64,000 nt of DNA, taken from assembly GCA_947630285.1 (NCBI GenBank), contig CANRHD010000005.1, positions 42,886 to 106,885 of the forward strand, written 5' to 3'. The translations under genes and the position numbers were made by a program. Positions within the stretch are counted from its first letter, which is position 1, and each line of letters starts with the position of its first letter. Of this stretch, positions 1 to 11,620 are shown one piece after another. This DNA comes from an uncultured Clostridia bacterium (GTDB lineage: Bacteria > Bacillota > Clostridia > Oscillospirales > Acutalibacteraceae). The notes beneath the pieces are model-generated. The model saw only the letters and a list, made by a program, of their open reading frames with translations, was not told the DNA's origin and did not search any database.

Positions 1-3
1 GAA

Positions 4-348
4 TTATTTGATTTTCTCCTTAACCTTTGCGGCCTTACCGACCCTGTCGCGCAGATAGTAGAGCTTACTGCGGCGAACCTTACCGCTTCTGACATGCTCA
101 ACCTTTGCAACATTGGGAGAATTTACGGGGAATACCCTCTCTACGCCTACGCCGTATGAAACCCTGCGGACGGTAAATGTCTCCGAAACGCCGCTTCCCT
201 TACGGGCGATAACGGTGCCCTCAAAAACCTGAATTCTCTCGTTAGAGCCCTCACGGATTTTAACATGAACCTTAACCACATCGCCGATTTCGATAGCGGG
301 CTTATCTTCCTTTTCCATGCCCTGAGCAATAATTTTTAATGCGTCCAT
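4..348 (-). CDS. rplS: 50S ribosomal protein L19
   Basis: ORF 114 aa with typical L19 sequence ([13 protein letters not shown]...[15 protein letters not shown]...[14 protein letters not shown]...[22 protein letters not shown]). Confidence 0.97.
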   Translation of the reverse strand: MDALKIIAQGMEKEDKPAIEIGDVVKVHVKIREGSNERIQVFEGTVIARKGSGVSETFTVRRVSYGVGVERVFPVNSPNVAKVEHVRSGKVRRSKLYYLRDRVGKAAKVKEKIK

Positions 349-668
349 AATGAACCTCCAAATTTGTTTTCAAGCGTTCATACCATAAAATACATATGCA
401 GAGGACCGCCCGCTTTAATGTTGCCATTAACTGCCGTTTGCACAAGTGCAAGCGCCGAATTGCTAAAGTATAATACCACATATTTATTACAAATGCAAGC
501 ATTTTTTTATTTTATGCGGATTTCAGAGCCGACGGGCAGAAAATTTTTATTTTTTCTGCGGCAAAATGTAAAAAATTAAAATAAAACTTGATTTTTATAT
601 TAAAATGCAATATATTTATGGTATGTTTTGTTATTGACAAAAAGCAAATTTATGGAGGTTCAGTTTAT

Positions 669-2063
669 ATGAAAGAAGAAAACAGACAGTACGGTCAGCT
701 TGCCTACGACATAGTTAAGCACGCCGCCGAAAAAATCGGTTCCCGTTTGCCGGGCTCCGACGGCGAGAGAAAGCTGCACGACTATATGTGCGGAAAGCTT
801 GAGGAAATCGGTATCAAGCCGGTTAAAGAGGAATTTGCCGTTTCCCCGAGGGCCGGTATCGGCGGTCTTCCCTACGCCGGTTATTTCGGAATAATAATGA
901 GCTTGCTTGTTTATTTTGCGCTGGGCACTTATCAGCTTTGGTTTGCCATGGCGCTTGCAGGGATTTGCTTCCTGCTTTGGCTTGTATTCAGTTGCTTTTT
1001 ATACAGCAAATGGCTTGATATGTTCTTTCCGCAGAAAATCTCGTTAAACTCCTACGGCGAGCTTGTTCCCGAGGACGGAAATTACGACTACACCATTATA
1101 CTTTCGGGTCATTCCGATACAAGCTGGACCTGGCGCCACTCGGAACACTCTTACAAGCACAAGGATAAGCCGATTTTAGGGCTTCTTTCTACATATATCA
1201 AAGTCGGTTTCGGCGCTGTCTGCGTATTCCTTATTGTCGGTATCTCCATTGCAATGGCTGTTATTTACGGCTCAATGCTTATTGCCACTACTTTCGGCGT
1301 TGATGAAACAGGCTATTCCTTTAAGGCGGAATGGGCAATGAATATGTATAACTGGGCGCAGGGCGTTACCTCAAGCCAGTCGTTTAAGGTATTCCAGTTT
1401 ATACTTCATTTCCTGCCGATTGTAACCGCCATAGGAAGCGCTTTTGTAGCTATGTGGAACGACCCTCACGGCGAGAACGCCTCAAGGGGCGCTATGGACA
1501 ACGCAACGGGTATTGCGTTAAGCTATGCCACTATCAAGTATTTCAAAGATAATCCCGACAAAATGCCCAAGAACTGCCGTATTATCGACATGAACTGCGG
1601 AAGCGAAGAGGTCGGTTTAAGAGGCTCTATGGCGTTTACCCAGGAGCATAAAAACGACGGTATGCTCAAAAACTGCTGGAACATTAACATTGACTCGGTT
1701 GCGGATAAGGACTATTTCGAGGTTGTCATTAAGGACGACTGGCAGGGTTGCAGATTTGACAAGGACCTTGAAAAAATGTTTAAGGAAAGCTTTAACGAGC
1801 TTGGAATTGAGTCAAAGACAAAGGGCTGTATTCACAACCCCGTAGGCGGCTGCGACTCAACGCCCATGACAAGGGCCGGCATTAAATCGGTTACCTTTGC
1901 CGCACAGAACCCTGCGTTGACCTATTATTATCACACATGGCGCGATATGCCCGACCGTTTTGAAATGGAAACGGTTTCACAGGGCTTTGATGTTATCCTG
2001 AGCGTTATTGATAAAATCGATAAATTCCAGCAGGAAAACGGCTTTAACGGCGTTAATCACTGA
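669..2063 (+). CDS. M28-family metallopeptidase-like membrane protein
   Basis: ORF with internal ATG at 669 after GGAGG; GHSDTSW, GAMDNATG, SEEVGLRGS motifs of M28 zinc peptidases plus TM segments. Confidence 0.8.
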   Translation: MKEENRQYGQLAYDIVKHAAEKIGSRLPGSDGERKLHDYMCGKLEEIGIKPVKEEFAVSPRAGIGGLPYAGYFGIIMSLLVYFALGTYQLWFAMALAGICFLLWLVFSCFLYSKWLDMFFPQKISLNSYGELVPEDGNYDYTIILSGHSDTSWTWRHSEHSYKHKDKPILGLLSTYIKVGFGAVCVFLIVGISIAMAVIYGSMLIATTFGVDETGYSFKAEWAMNMYNWAQGVTSSQSFKVFQFILHFLPIVTAIGSAFVAMWNDPHGENASRGAMDNATGIALSYATIKYFKDNPDKMPKNCRIIDMNCGSEEVGLRGSMAFTQEHKNDGMLKNCWNINIDSVADKDYFEVVIKDDWQGCRFDKDLEKMFKESFNELGIESKTKGCIHNPVGGCDSTPMTRAGIKSVTFAAQNPALTYYYHTWRDMPDRFEMETVSQGFDVILSVIDKIDKFQQENGFNGVNH

Positions 2064-2156
2064 TTTCAAATGAGAACGGGACCGAACGCTTCTGCTTTCG
2101 GTCTTGTTTTTTATCGGTCAGGCGGTATAATTCATTTAAAAGAGAGGTAACGGATT

Positions 2157-2408
2157 TTGATTAACGGTCACGATATTCCCGAAATTGCCTATTTTGAAAA
2201 CAACAACATATTTACGGGAAGCAGCGGTAACGATTTCAGGTTCAGGATAGCCAAGATTGACGGCGAAAACGGCGCAGAGCTTGAGGCCTGCGTTTGGTAC
2301 GAGGACATTTGCTACGAGCTTTGCGATGTGGCGGCAAAAAAGACCTTCGGCGTTTCAAACGAGGAGCTTGCAAAAGCGGTCGATTGGATTTTTGAAAACA
2401 AAAAATAA
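2157..2408 (+). CDS. hypothetical protein (83 aa)
   Basis: ORF preceded by AGAGAGG; no recognised family. Confidence 0.5.
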   Translation: MINGHDIPEIAYFENNNIFTGSSGNDFRFRIAKIDGENGAELEACVWYEDICYELCDVAAKKTFGVSNEELAKAVDWIFENKK

Positions 2409-2501
2409 CTTCCAAGCCCGCTTATAAAGCCCGTCATTTAATGCAAATACATTACATGAATCGATAGGGACGGCCGTTTATTTCGGAAGGGGGCGAAAAA
2501 A

Positions 2502-3170
2502 TTGAATATTTCAAATAACATTCTTAAGCACTATCTGAAAAATGTATATTTTATCACGGGCACAGCCTATGCCGGAAAGTCAACGACGGTAAAAATGCTT
2601 GCCGACAAATTTGACATGATTTTTTGCGGAGAAAACTATCACAGCGCAATATCCGATACGGTGGCAACGCCCGATTTACAGCCGGATATATGTTATCTGA
2701 ACAATATTACCGATTGGAAGGCTTTTGTTACTCGCCCTGCGGAAGAATACGAGAGATGGATTTTCGGCGTAGGGAGAGAAGCTGCGGAATTTGAAGTATC
2801 GGAGCTTATCTCTTTGTCAAGAAATAAAAAAGTTATTGCGGACACCAACATTCCGATTGACATACTTAAAGAAATTTCCGATTACAATCATGTTGCCGTT
2901 ATGCTCTGCCCACAGAGTATGAGCATCGATCGCTTCTTTGACCGAAGCGATCCCGAAAAGAAATTTATTTTGAACATTATAAAAAGCTGCGATAACCCCG
3001 AAGCCGTTATGGAAAACTATCGGCGCTCGCTTGCCCTTATCAACAGCCAAAAGCGATATGACGAATTTGCCGACAGCGGTTTTTTCACGATAGTCAGAGA
3101 AGATAACGGGAAAGATACAAAAGAAGAAGTATGCAATTTAATAGCAAAGCATTTCGGATTATGCAAATAA
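2502..3170 (+). CDS. P-loop nucleotide-binding / kinase-like protein
   Basis: Walker A-like GTAYAGKST near N-terminus; TTG/ATG start after GGAAGGGGG. Confidence 0.55.
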   Translation: MNISNNILKHYLKNVYFITGTAYAGKSTTVKMLADKFDMIFCGENYHSAISDTVATPDLQPDICYLNNITDWKAFVTRPAEEYERWIFGVGREAAEFEVSELISLSRNKKVIADTNIPIDILKEISDYNHVAVMLCPQSMSIDRFFDRSDPEKKFILNIIKSCDNPEAVMENYRRSLALINSQKRYDEFADSGFFTIVREDNGKDTKEEVCNLIAKHFGLCK

Positions 3171-3195
3171 GGCTTGCGTTTATCAGAAAAAACAA

Positions 3196-3242
3196 CCGAA
3201 ACCGCTCCTCGCTTCCTATACGGAAACGAGGAGCGGTTTTTT
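3196..3242. terminator. bidirectional intrinsic terminator
   Basis: accgctcctcg..cgaggagcggttttttg between convergent genes. Confidence 0.8.
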
Positions 3243-3281
3243 GCTCTTATGCCTGATTTTCATTATAAGCCTGATAAAACT

Positions 3282-4061
3282 TTACATATTTTCTATTGCA
3301 GTTTTCATTGATTTGACATACTCCCCTACGAACGGTGCGGCGTTGTTGGCGTATTGGCCTACGATTTTTACTATCGCCGAGCCCACGATAACGCCGTCGG
3401 CGTGCCGTGCCATATTTTTTGCCTGCTCGGGTGTTGAAATGCCGAAGCCTATGGCGCAGGGAATGTCGGGATTTGCCTGCCTTACGAGCTTTGTCATTGC
3501 GGAAATATCCGTGGTGATTTCGTTTCGCACTCCCGTTACGCCGAGGGAGGAAACACAGTAAACGAAGCCCTCCGCTTCCTTTGCAATCATTGATATTCTG
3601 TCGTGCGAGGTGGGGGCGATAAGGCTTATAAAATCAAGCCCGTACTTTCTGCAAACGGGGGCAAACTCCTCCTTTTCCTCAAACGGAACATCGGGGAGAA
3701 TTATGCCGTCCATACCTATTTCGCCGGCAGTTTTGCAAAAGCGCTCCGAGCCGTAGGAGTAAACAACATTCGCATATGTCATAAAGACCATGGGAACGCT
3801 TACGCTCTTTCTTATCTCCCTGACGGCGTCAAAAATTTTATCCGTTGTAACTCCGCCGTTGAGCGCCCTAATGTTTGCGCCCTGAATTACCGGACCCTCC
3901 GCCGTGGGGTCGGAAAAAGGTATTCCGAGTTCAATCAAATCGGCACCGTTTTCCGCCGCCGCCTTAACAACCTCTACGGTGGTTTCAAGCGTGGGATCGC
4001 CGCAGGTTATAAAGGCGACAAACGCCTTTCCGTTTTTGAATGCGTTTTTTATGTTACTCAT
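3282..4061 (-). CDS. trpA: tryptophan synthase alpha chain
   Basis: [35 protein letters not shown] motifs; MSNIKNAF start. Confidence 0.97.
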   Translation of the reverse strand: MSNIKNAFKNGKAFVAFITCGDPTLETTVEVVKAAAENGADLIELGIPFSDPTAEGPVIQGANIRALNGGVTTDKIFDAVREIRKSVSVPMVFMTYANVVYSYGSERFCKTAGEIGMDGIILPDVPFEEKEEFAPVCRKYGLDFISLIAPTSHDRISMIAKEAEGFVYCVSSLGVTGVRNEITTDISAMTKLVRQANPDIPCAIGFGISTPEQAKNMARHADGVIVGSAIVKIVGQYANNAAPFVGEYVKSMKTAIENM

Positions 4062-5256
4062 AAATTTCCTCACCCCTGTATCTTGCGATGGCGGCAACAT
4101 CTTTGTCGCCCCGTCCCGAAATGTTAATTACTATAATTTTATCCTTATCCATATCGGCGGCAAGCTTCATGGCGTATGCCACCGCATGCGAGGATTCAAT
4201 GGCCGGAATAATTCCCTCCGTTTTGCTTAAATACTCAAAAGCTTCAACGGCTTCTTCATCGGTCACGGCAACATATTGCGCCCTGCCGGTATCGTGCAGC
4301 CATGCGTGTTCGGGGCCTATGCCGGGATAGTCGAGTCCTGCGGAAATAGAATACACGGGGGCTATCTGGCCAAACTCGTCCTGGCAGAAATACGACTTCA
4401 TTCCGTGGAAAATTCCGAGCCTGCCCGTATTTATCGTAGCCGCCGTTTCAAATGTATCCGTTCCCCTTCCTGCCGCTTCACAGCCGATAAGGCGGACGGA
4501 TTTGTCGTTAATAAAGTGGTAAAACGCCCCCATAGCGTTACTGCCGCCGCCTACGCAGGCAATTACGGCGTCGGGGAGTCTGCCCTCTTTTTCCAAGATC
4601 TGCGCCTTAATCTCCTTTGAAATTACGGACTGAAAGTCACGCACTATAGTCGGGAAAGGGTGAGGCCCCATAACCGAACCCAGGCAGTAGTGGGTGTCGT
4701 CAATGCGGTTTGTCCACTCCCTCATAGCCTCCGAAACGGCGTCTTTAAGGGTTGCCGTACCCGTAGTTACGGGTATTACCTGAGAACCGAGCAGTTTCAT
4801 TCTGTAAACATTGAGTGCCTGTCTGAGGGTGTCCTCCCTGCCCATAAAGACTACGCAATCCATTCCCAGCAGAGCCGCCGCCGTAGCGGTTGCAACGCCG
4901 TGCTGACCTGCGCCGGTTTCTGCAATAAGACGGGTTTTACCCATTTTTTTTGCAAGCAACGCCTGACCCAACACATTATTGATTTTGTGAGAGCCCGTAT
5001 GGTTTAAGTCCTCACGCTTTAAATAAATTTTTGCGCCTCCGAGCTCCTCGGTCATTTTTTTGGCGTAATATAACAGGCTCGGTCTGCCGGCGTATTCGTT
5101 TAAAAGCTCGGTAAGCTCCCTGTTAAATTCCGGCTCGTCCTTATAATAATTATATGCGTTTTCAAGCTCAATTACGGCATTCATAAGCGTTTCGGGTATA
5201 TACTGCCCTCCGTGAACGCCGAACCTGCCCTTGCTTTTGTTTGTTTTTTCCTGCAT
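4054..5256 (-). CDS. trpB: tryptophan synthase beta chain
   Basis: [46 protein letters not shown]. Confidence 0.98.
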   Translation of the reverse strand: MQEKTNKSKGRFGVHGGQYIPETLMNAVIELENAYNYYKDEPEFNRELTELLNEYAGRPSLLYYAKKMTEELGGAKIYLKREDLNHTGSHKINNVLGQALLAKKMGKTRLIAETGAGQHGVATATAAALLGMDCVVFMGREDTLRQALNVYRMKLLGSQVIPVTTGTATLKDAVSEAMREWTNRIDDTHYCLGSVMGPHPFPTIVRDFQSVISKEIKAQILEKEGRLPDAVIACVGGGSNAMGAFYHFINDKSVRLIGCEAAGRGTDTFETAATINTGRLGIFHGMKSYFCQDEFGQIAPVYSISAGLDYPGIGPEHAWLHDTGRAQYVAVTDEEAVEAFEYLSKTEGIIPAIESSHAVAYAMKLAADMDKDKIIVINISGRGDKDVAAIARYRGEEIYE

Positions 5257-5269
5257 AATAAAACTCCTT

Positions 5270-5881
5270 TTATAACGAAGAATTTTTAACCGCATCTATA
5301 AAGATTTTTATTTTATTGCGGTCCTTAACCGAACCGCTTTCAACGCCGGAGCTTATATCCACCGCAAAGGGTCTGTATTTTTTTATCGCCTCTCCGATAT
5401 TGTCTGCGGTCAGCCCTCCTGCCAAAAAGAACGGTCTGTCGGCGTTTTTAATAAGGCTCCAATCGAACGCCCTGCCCGTTCCGCCTATGCCGTTGTCAAA
5501 CAAAATATAATCGGCAGAGGAATTAAGGGCGGTTTTTATGCTTTCCTCGCTCTCAACCCGAAAAGCCTTTATTACGGGCTTTTCGGGAAAAGCGTTTTTT
5601 AAATCCTTTATATATTCCTCGCTCTCGTCGCCGTGGAGCTGGATACAGTCCATAACGCCGCTTCGGGCGATTTTTTTAACCGTATCGGGACTTTCGTTTA
5701 CAAAAACGCCCACCGACTTAATATCGGGGTTTAAAATGCTTTTAAGCTTCAGTGCGGCTTCGGGCGTGATATACCGCTTCCTGTCGCTTGCAAAAACAAA
5801 GCCTATATAATCCGGTTTAAACTCGTTTGCATAAAGTATATCTTCCGTGCGCCGCAGGCCGCAAATTTTAATTTTCGTCAT
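5270..5881 (-). CDS. trpF: phosphoribosylanthranilate isomerase
   Basis: [41 protein letters not shown]. Confidence 0.97.
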   Translation of the reverse strand: MTKIKICGLRRTEDILYANEFKPDYIGFVFASDRKRYITPEAALKLKSILNPDIKSVGVFVNESPDTVKKIARSGVMDCIQLHGDESEEYIKDLKNAFPEKPVIKAFRVESEESIKTALNSSADYILFDNGIGGTGRAFDWSLIKNADRPFFLAGGLTADNIGEAIKKYRPFAVDISSGVESGSVKDRNKIKIFIDAVKNSSL

Positions 5882-6666
5882 ACATTTCCCCTCAAGGCTT
5901 CAAGCGTCTTTCTTTTATCACTGCTTCGCATAAGCGTTTCGCCTATAAGCACGGCGTTTACACCGAAAGAGCGCAGGGCGTCGATGTCACGGGGAGTTTT
6001 TATACCGCTTTCCGCCACAAAAATTACGCTGTCGGGAACAAGCCTGCGAAGCCTTTCGCTGTTGTTAATATCCACGGAAAAATCCTTTAAGTTTCTGTTG
6101 TTTACGCCTATTATTCTCGCATTCGCCGCAACGGCACAGCGTATTTCGTCTTCGTCGTGAGCCTCAACGAGTGCGGACAGCCCGAGACTGTCGCAAATGC
6201 CGATATATTCAGAAAGCGTCTTGGCGTTCAACAGCGAACAGATGAGCAGTACCGCCGAAGCGCCGAGGGTTTTTGCCTCGTAAATCATATATTCGTCAAC
6301 GGTAAAGTCCTTTCTAAGGCACGGAACGCAAACGGCATCGGAAATTTCTTTCAGATATTCATTTTTGCCCAAAAACCATTTTGGTTCTGTCAAAACCGAT
6401 ATGCAGTCGGCGCCGGCCGCCTCGTATTCACGGGCCGTTTCAAGGTATTTAAAATCGGGGGCTATCAAGCCCTTTGACGGGGACGCCTTTTTACATTCGC
6501 ATATAAACGAAATACCGTCCTTTCCAAGCGCCTTTTCAAAGGGAAAGCCGGTATCGGTATTCATTGAAAGAGCCTGCTCCCTAAGCCCTTCAAGCGGCAG
6601 CTTCGCCTTTGCCGTTTCCACACGGACACGGGCGTATGCGGCTATTGTATCAAGTATATTTTCCAT
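5878..6666 (-). CDS. trpC: indole-3-glycerol phosphate synthase
   Basis: FICECKKASPSKG, SVLTEPKWFLG, LRKDFTVDEYMIYEA, GVNNRNLKDF. Confidence 0.98.
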   Translation of the reverse strand: MENILDTIAAYARVRVETAKAKLPLEGLREQALSMNTDTGFPFEKALGKDGISFICECKKASPSKGLIAPDFKYLETAREYEAAGADCISVLTEPKWFLGKNEYLKEISDAVCVPCLRKDFTVDEYMIYEAKTLGASAVLLICSLLNAKTLSEYIGICDSLGLSALVEAHDEDEIRCAVAANARIIGVNNRNLKDFSVDINNSERLRRLVPDSVIFVAESGIKTPRDIDALRSFGVNAVLIGETLMRSSDKRKTLEALRGNV

Positions 6667-6671
6667 AATTA

Positions 6672-7688
6672 TTACCGATTTGAAACTTCAATAAACGCCT
6701 CGAGCGTTTTGAGCGCCTTTCCGCTGTCGATAAGCTGTGCGGCAAGGTCTATGCCCTCCGACAAGGACGCTGTTTTGCCGGCAATGTAAATCGCCGCCGC
6801 ACTGTTGATAAGCACCGCATTTCTTCTGCTTCCCTTTTCGCCGGAAAGCACCGCCCTTGCTATGGCCGCATTTTCTTCGGGCGTTCCGCCGGCAAGATCG
6901 GATTTACTGCACTTTTCAAAGCCGAAATCCTCGGGATTTATGACATAAGACTTGTACTCGCCGCCGCAAAATTCGCACACCGCAGACGGTGCGCTCATAG
7001 ATATTTCATCGAGCTTATCCCGACCGTAAACTACCATTCCCCTCTTGACGCCGAGGCTTGTAAGCACACGGGCAAGGGGCTCTACAAGACATTCGTCATA
7101 TACGCCGAGCAACTGCATTTGAGGGGAGGCCGGATTTGTCAGAGGACCTAAAATGTTAAAGACGGTGCGTATACCCAGCTCCTTGCGTATAGAGCCGACA
7201 TATTTCATAGATGTATGATACTTTTGAGCAAAGAAGAAGCACATACCTACGCTGTCGAGCAGTTCTTTGCATTTTTCGGGGCTCTGGTCTATATTTACCC
7301 CGAGCGCTTCAAGGCAGTCGGCAGTTCCGCATTTTGAGGAGGCCGCACGGTTGCCGTGCTTTGACACCTTAATGCCTGCGGACGCCGTAACAATGGCGGA
7401 AACCGTGGAGATATTGAAGCTTCCTGCGTTGTCTCCGCCCGTGCCGACTATTTCGAGCAGGGGCTTGTCATAGCTCACCTTGAGGGCGTGGTCACGCATT
7501 GCGGCGGCACAGCCCGATATTTCGTCGATGGTTTCCGCTTTTGTACTCTTTGTGGAAAGTGCGGCAAGGAAAGCCGCATTTTGCACCTGCGTCGTCTCGC
7601 CGTTCATTATTTCGTTTATGACGGCATACGCTTCATCATAGCTTAAATCCTGCTTGTCTACAATTTTTACTATTGCTTCTTTAATCAT
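6672..7688 (-). CDS. trpD: anthranilate phosphoribosyltransferase
   Basis: [49 protein letters not shown]. Confidence 0.98.
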   Translation of the reverse strand: MIKEAIVKIVDKQDLSYDEAYAVINEIMNGETTQVQNAAFLAALSTKSTKAETIDEISGCAAAMRDHALKVSYDKPLLEIVGTGGDNAGSFNISTVSAIVTASAGIKVSKHGNRAASSKCGTADCLEALGVNIDQSPEKCKELLDSVGMCFFFAQKYHTSMKYVGSIRKELGIRTVFNILGPLTNPASPQMQLLGVYDECLVEPLARVLTSLGVKRGMVVYGRDKLDEISMSAPSAVCEFCGGEYKSYVINPEDFGFEKCSKSDLAGGTPEENAAIARAVLSGEKGSRRNAVLINSAAAIYIAGKTASLSEGIDLAAQLIDSGKALKTLEAFIEVSNR

Positions 7689-7702
7689 ATCGGATACTCC
7701 TT

Positions 7703-8275
7703 TTATTGTTTTATATTTAAAAAGTTTTCGATTATTTTGCCGCCGTCGGGAGTCATTATGGACTCGGGGTGGAACTGTAGGCCGTAAACCTCGTACTCGC
7801 TGTGGCGGACAGCCATTATCTCGCCGTCGTCCGCCTTTGCAACGGGTATAAGGCAGTCGGGCAGGGTGTTTTCCATAACGGCAAGCGAATGATACCTCGC
7901 AACGGGTATAACCCTGTCAAGCCCTTTAAAGACGGGGCAGGAAAGGTCAATTTCGGTGTCTGACTGCTTTCCGTGCATAAGGGTTTTTGCATACGATACC
8001 GTTGCCCCGTATGCCGTACATATAGCCTGATGGCCGAGGCACACGCCCAAAATCGGAATTTTGCCCGAACACTTTTGTACGGTTTCGATACATATACCGG
8101 CGTCCTCCGGTCTGCCCGGACCCGGTGAAATTATAATTGAACGGGGCTTCATTTTTAAAATATCGTCTGCGGTGACGGCGTCATTTCGCACAACCTTAAT
8201 ATCGGGGTCAACAGAGCCGACAAGCTGATAGAGATTGTACGAAAAGCTGTCGTAATTATCTATAAGTAAAATCAT
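7703..8275 (-). CDS. trpG: anthranilate synthase component II (glutamine amidotransferase)
   Basis: [38 protein letters not shown]. Confidence 0.97.
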   Translation of the reverse strand: MILLIDNYDSFSYNLYQLVGSVDPDIKVVRNDAVTADDILKMKPRSIIISPGPGRPEDAGICIETVQKCSGKIPILGVCLGHQAICTAYGATVSYAKTLMHGKQSDTEIDLSCPVFKGLDRVIPVARYHSLAVMENTLPDCLIPVAKADDGEIMAVRHSEYEVYGLQFHPESIMTPDGGKIIENFLNIKQ

Positions 8276-9738
8276 AAGGCTTCCTCCTGTGCAAGCTCCA
8301 GCGCCTTAACGACGGCCGCCGCCTTGTTTTTACATTCCTCAAACTCTTTTTCGGGTACGGAATCGGCGACTATGCCTGCGCCGCTCCTTACAAAGACCTT
8401 GCCGTTCTTTTTATAGGCTATTCTTATCGCTATGCAGGTATCAAGCGCTCCCGTGAAATCGAGATAGCCTATTGCGCCGCCGTAAATTCCCCTTTTGCAG
8501 TTTTCAAGATCGTTTATGAGCTGACAGGCTCTGATTTTCGGCGCACCCGAAAGAGTGCCTGCCGGAAGAATGGAATCTACGGCGTCAAGGGCGGTTTTAT
8601 CCTCCGAAATCTCTCCCCTTACGGTTGAGCCTATGTGCATAACATGGGAATATCTCTCTATGGAATGATATTTTTCAACGCTCACGCTTCCGAATTTGCT
8701 TATTTTCCCTATATCGTTCCTGCCGAGGTCAACGAGCATATTGTGCTCCGCCAACTCTTTCGGATCGTTTAAAAGCTCCTGTTCAAGCGCCCTGTCCTCT
8801 TCCTCGGTCTTTCCCCTCGGCCTTGTTCCGGCAAGCGGGAAAGTGTGGAGTACGCCGTCCTTGAGCTTAACAAGAGTTTCCGGCGACGCCCCTGCAACCT
8901 CCATATCGGAGCTTGAAAAATAAAACATATAGGGCGAGGGGTTCAGCGTCCTCAGTACACGGTAGGTGTTAAAAAGCGTGCCCTCGTAATCCGCCTCAAA
9001 ACGGTTTGACAGCACTATTTGGAATATGTCGCCCTCTTTTATATGATTTTTTGCTTTCTTAACCATTTCGCAGTATTCCTCTTTGTTAAAAAGAGGCTTT
9101 ATTTCCGACAGCATACGGCCCGGCTCGTCTGTTTTGGGCTCGCCCGTTTTGATGAGCTTTTCCATTTGCTCAAGCTCCAGCACCGCACGGTTATACTGCG
9201 TTTGGTAATCATCGAGCGAGATGTTGACGATAAGTATTATTTTCTGCCTGTAATTATCAAATACAATTACCTTGTCAAAAAGCATAAGGTCTACATCTTT
9301 AAAGCCCTCCGTATCCTTTGCGTCAAGCTTCAGCGCCTTTTCGGAATACTTCAGATAATCGTAGGAGAAATAGCCTACAAGTCCGCCCGTAAAAGGCGGA
9401 AGCTCCTTATAGCGCACGCTCCTGTGTTCGTCTAAAATCTGCTTAATGTACTGCCTCGGGTCATCGGTTTCAAAAGTCAGGTTGCCGATTTTCATAACGC
9501 CGTTCTGGCAGGTGATTTCAAGCTTCGGGTCATAGCCCAAAAATGTGTATCTGCCCCATTTTTCGCTGTCCGATATGGACTCAAGCATATAGCAATGGCT
9601 TGAAACATTCTTCAAAATACGCATAACCTCTATCGGTGTTCGGACATCGGACAAAATCTCCGCCGAAACGGGAGCGGTTTTGTATTTCGACTCGCCTGCC
9701 GCCTTTTTAATTTCTTCAATGCTCGGTTTAATAAGCAT
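8272..9738 (-). CDS. trpE: anthranilate synthase component I
   Basis: GDIFQIVLSNRF, PSPYMFYF, GTLSGAPKIRA, YGGAIGYL. Confidence 0.97.
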   Translation of the reverse strand: MLIKPSIEEIKKAAGESKYKTAPVSAEILSDVRTPIEVMRILKNVSSHCYMLESISDSEKWGRYTFLGYDPKLEITCQNGVMKIGNLTFETDDPRQYIKQILDEHRSVRYKELPPFTGGLVGYFSYDYLKYSEKALKLDAKDTEGFKDVDLMLFDKVIVFDNYRQKIILIVNISLDDYQTQYNRAVLELEQMEKLIKTGEPKTDEPGRMLSEIKPLFNKEEYCEMVKKAKNHIKEGDIFQIVLSNRFEADYEGTLFNTYRVLRTLNPSPYMFYFSSSDMEVAGASPETLVKLKDGVLHTFPLAGTRPRGKTEEEDRALEQELLNDPKELAEHNMLVDLGRNDIGKISKFGSVSVEKYHSIERYSHVMHIGSTVRGEISEDKTALDAVDSILPAGTLSGAPKIRACQLINDLENCKRGIYGGAIGYLDFTGALDTCIAIRIAYKKNGKVFVRSGAGIVADSVPEKEFEECKNKAAAVVKALELAQEEAL

Positions 9739-9754
9739 TAATTATCACTTCCCT

Positions 9755-10045
9755 GTTGCTATACAAAATAAAAAATCCCCGACAGAATTTTAAAAATTCT
9801 GCCAAGGACGAAAATTTATTCCGCGGTGCCACCTTGATTTACGGCAATGCCGTACACTTTTAAGCAGGGTACCAACATACCCCCGGTAACTAACGCATAC
9901 CAACTCGTCGCAGAATACTCGAAAAGCCAAACGGCAAATCTTTGACTGCGCCCTCGGCGGTCCATTTGACGCTCTGTTTTCCGCCCGTATTCCAGCCTGC
10001 ACGGACTCTCTGTGGGAGCATAAACGCCTTTATCTCCGCTTCAAC
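9755..10045 (-). promoter_or_regulatory. T-box leader of the trp operon, probable tRNA-Trp specifier
   Basis: Minus strand contains AAGGTGGCACCGCGG (T-box) followed by a terminator (gacagaattttt aaaattctgtc GGGGATTTTTT region); candidate specifier UGG followed by A at 9962-9964 (minus), directly upstream of trpE. Confidence 0.9.
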
Positions 10046-10122
10046 GGTTTAAATCAATATCTTAGTAAATTATAGCGCCGGAAAATAATATTGTCAAGCG
10101 CAAATTAATATTTTTAACGGCT

Positions 10123-10362
10123 TTAAAGGTTAATTTTTGCAAATACGCCCAAAGCAAAAGCCGCAATTCCCAAAATGACAAGCAAAAAACCTATTGCAAC
10201 GATTGAATATGTATAAGCTTTAATCTGCTTTTCGTTGTCCTCTACAATTTCGTTTTTGTGCTTTTTAAGATATTTTTTCAAGCCGAAAAACGCCGCAAAA
10301 AGCCCTGTGACAAGGGCGATGTCAATAAACAAAAGTATCAGCTTGATTATGTTTACGCTCAT
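10123..10362 (-). CDS. small membrane protein (hypothetical)
   Basis: 79 aa, two hydrophobic segments. Confidence 0.5.
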   Translation of the reverse strand: MSVNIIKLILLFIDIALVTGLFAAFFGLKKYLKKHKNEIVEDNEKQIKAYTYSIVAIGFLLVILGIAAFALGVFAKINL

Positions 10363-10844
10363 ATCTTTTCCCTTTCAACAAGGCAAACCGCATGGGCGGC
10401 TATACCCTGCTTTGCGCCGGTAAAGCCCAAGCCCTCCTCGGTAGTAGCCTTTACGCTTACGCAGTCGGCCGAAATATTGACGGCGTTTGCGATATTTTCC
10501 CTCATACGCTCTATATAGGGTGCAAGCTTGGGGGCTTCTGCCAAAACGGTTGAATCTATATTCACAACGGAATAGCCGTTTTCCCCGAGCAACACGGCGA
10601 CCGCCCTCAGCAGTTCAAGGCTGTCCGCACCCGAATATTTCTCATCGGTATCGGGGAAGTGCTTGCCTATATCGCCGAGCGCCGCCGCACCCAGCAGGGC
10701 GTCCGATACGGCGTGCAAAAGCACATCTGCGTCGGAATGTCCCAAAAGCCCCATACCGTTATTTTCAATTTCCACACCGCCGAGTATCAGCCTTCTGCCC
10801 TCGCAAAGCCTGTGAACATCGTATCCGTGGCCTATTCTAATCAT
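10359..10844 (-). CDS. ispF: 2-C-methyl-D-erythritol 2,4-cyclodiphosphate synthase
   Basis: [42 protein letters not shown]. Confidence 0.97.
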   Translation of the reverse strand: MIRIGHGYDVHRLCEGRRLILGGVEIENNGMGLLGHSDADVLLHAVSDALLGAAALGDIGKHFPDTDEKYSGADSLELLRAVAVLLGENGYSVVNIDSTVLAEAPKLAPYIERMRENIANAVNISADCVSVKATTEEGLGFTGAKQGIAAHAVCLVEREKI

Positions 10845-11574
10845 TAGCCTCTCTCCTATATATGAAAGCTTCCGCAATGTCAATGTCTTCGGGCGTTGTA
10901 ATCTTTATATTTTCGTAGCTTCCCTCTACCATGGTAACCTCTGCGCCGTACTCCTCCATAAGCTTGCAGTCGTCGGTAAACTGCGAACAGTCGGGAACGC
11001 TGTCCAGCGCAGAAAGGTACATTTTTCTGTCAAAGACCTGCGGCGTATGGACTGCCCAAAGGAAATTCCTGTCGGGCGTGGAGGTAATTATATTTTGGGA
11101 ATTTACGATTTTAACCGTATCCTTTACCCTTACCCCCGTTGCGGCCGCACCTGTTTCAAACGCCGCCCTGACCGTGTTTTCGATTATGCTTTTCGTCACA
11201 AGGGGTCTTGCGCCGTCGTGAATAGCCAGAAATTCCGAGGAGGGCGAGCTCCTTTTTACGGCGTTTAAAACGCTCTGCTGTCTTGTTGCTCCGCCGTTTA
11301 CAATATCGCTGACCTTAAGGATTTCATAATCTCTGAGCATGGCGTACATTCTCGGAATGTCCTCCTGCCTGGCGGCAACTATAATTTCGTTTATAAGCTC
11401 GCAGTCCGAAAACGCCCAAAGAGTTCTCACAAGCACAGGGACGCCGTCAATAAGCAAAAACTGCTTGTTGACGCCGTCCATTCTTGTTGAATTGCCTGCC
11501 GCAACTATGACCGCCGTAACAAACGGTTCGGAAGCAGCGGTATTTGTTTTGCTGTTTTTTCTGATTAAGCTCAT
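10837..11574 (-). CDS. ispD: 2-C-methyl-D-erythritol 4-phosphate cytidylyltransferase
   Basis: [44 protein letters not shown]. Confidence 0.95.
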   Translation of the reverse strand: MSLIRKNSKTNTAASEPFVTAVIVAAGNSTRMDGVNKQFLLIDGVPVLVRTLWAFSDCELINEIIVAARQEDIPRMYAMLRDYEILKVSDIVNGGATRQQSVLNAVKRSSPSSEFLAIHDGARPLVTKSIIENTVRAAFETGAAATGVRVKDTVKIVNSQNIITSTPDRNFLWAVHTPQVFDRKMYLSALDSVPDCSQFTDDCKLMEEYGAEVTMVEGSYENIKITTPEDIDIAEAFIYRREAND

Positions 11575-11620
11575 TGTATCACCACTTAATATTATGGTTA
11601 AACCTGCGATACAATGTATT

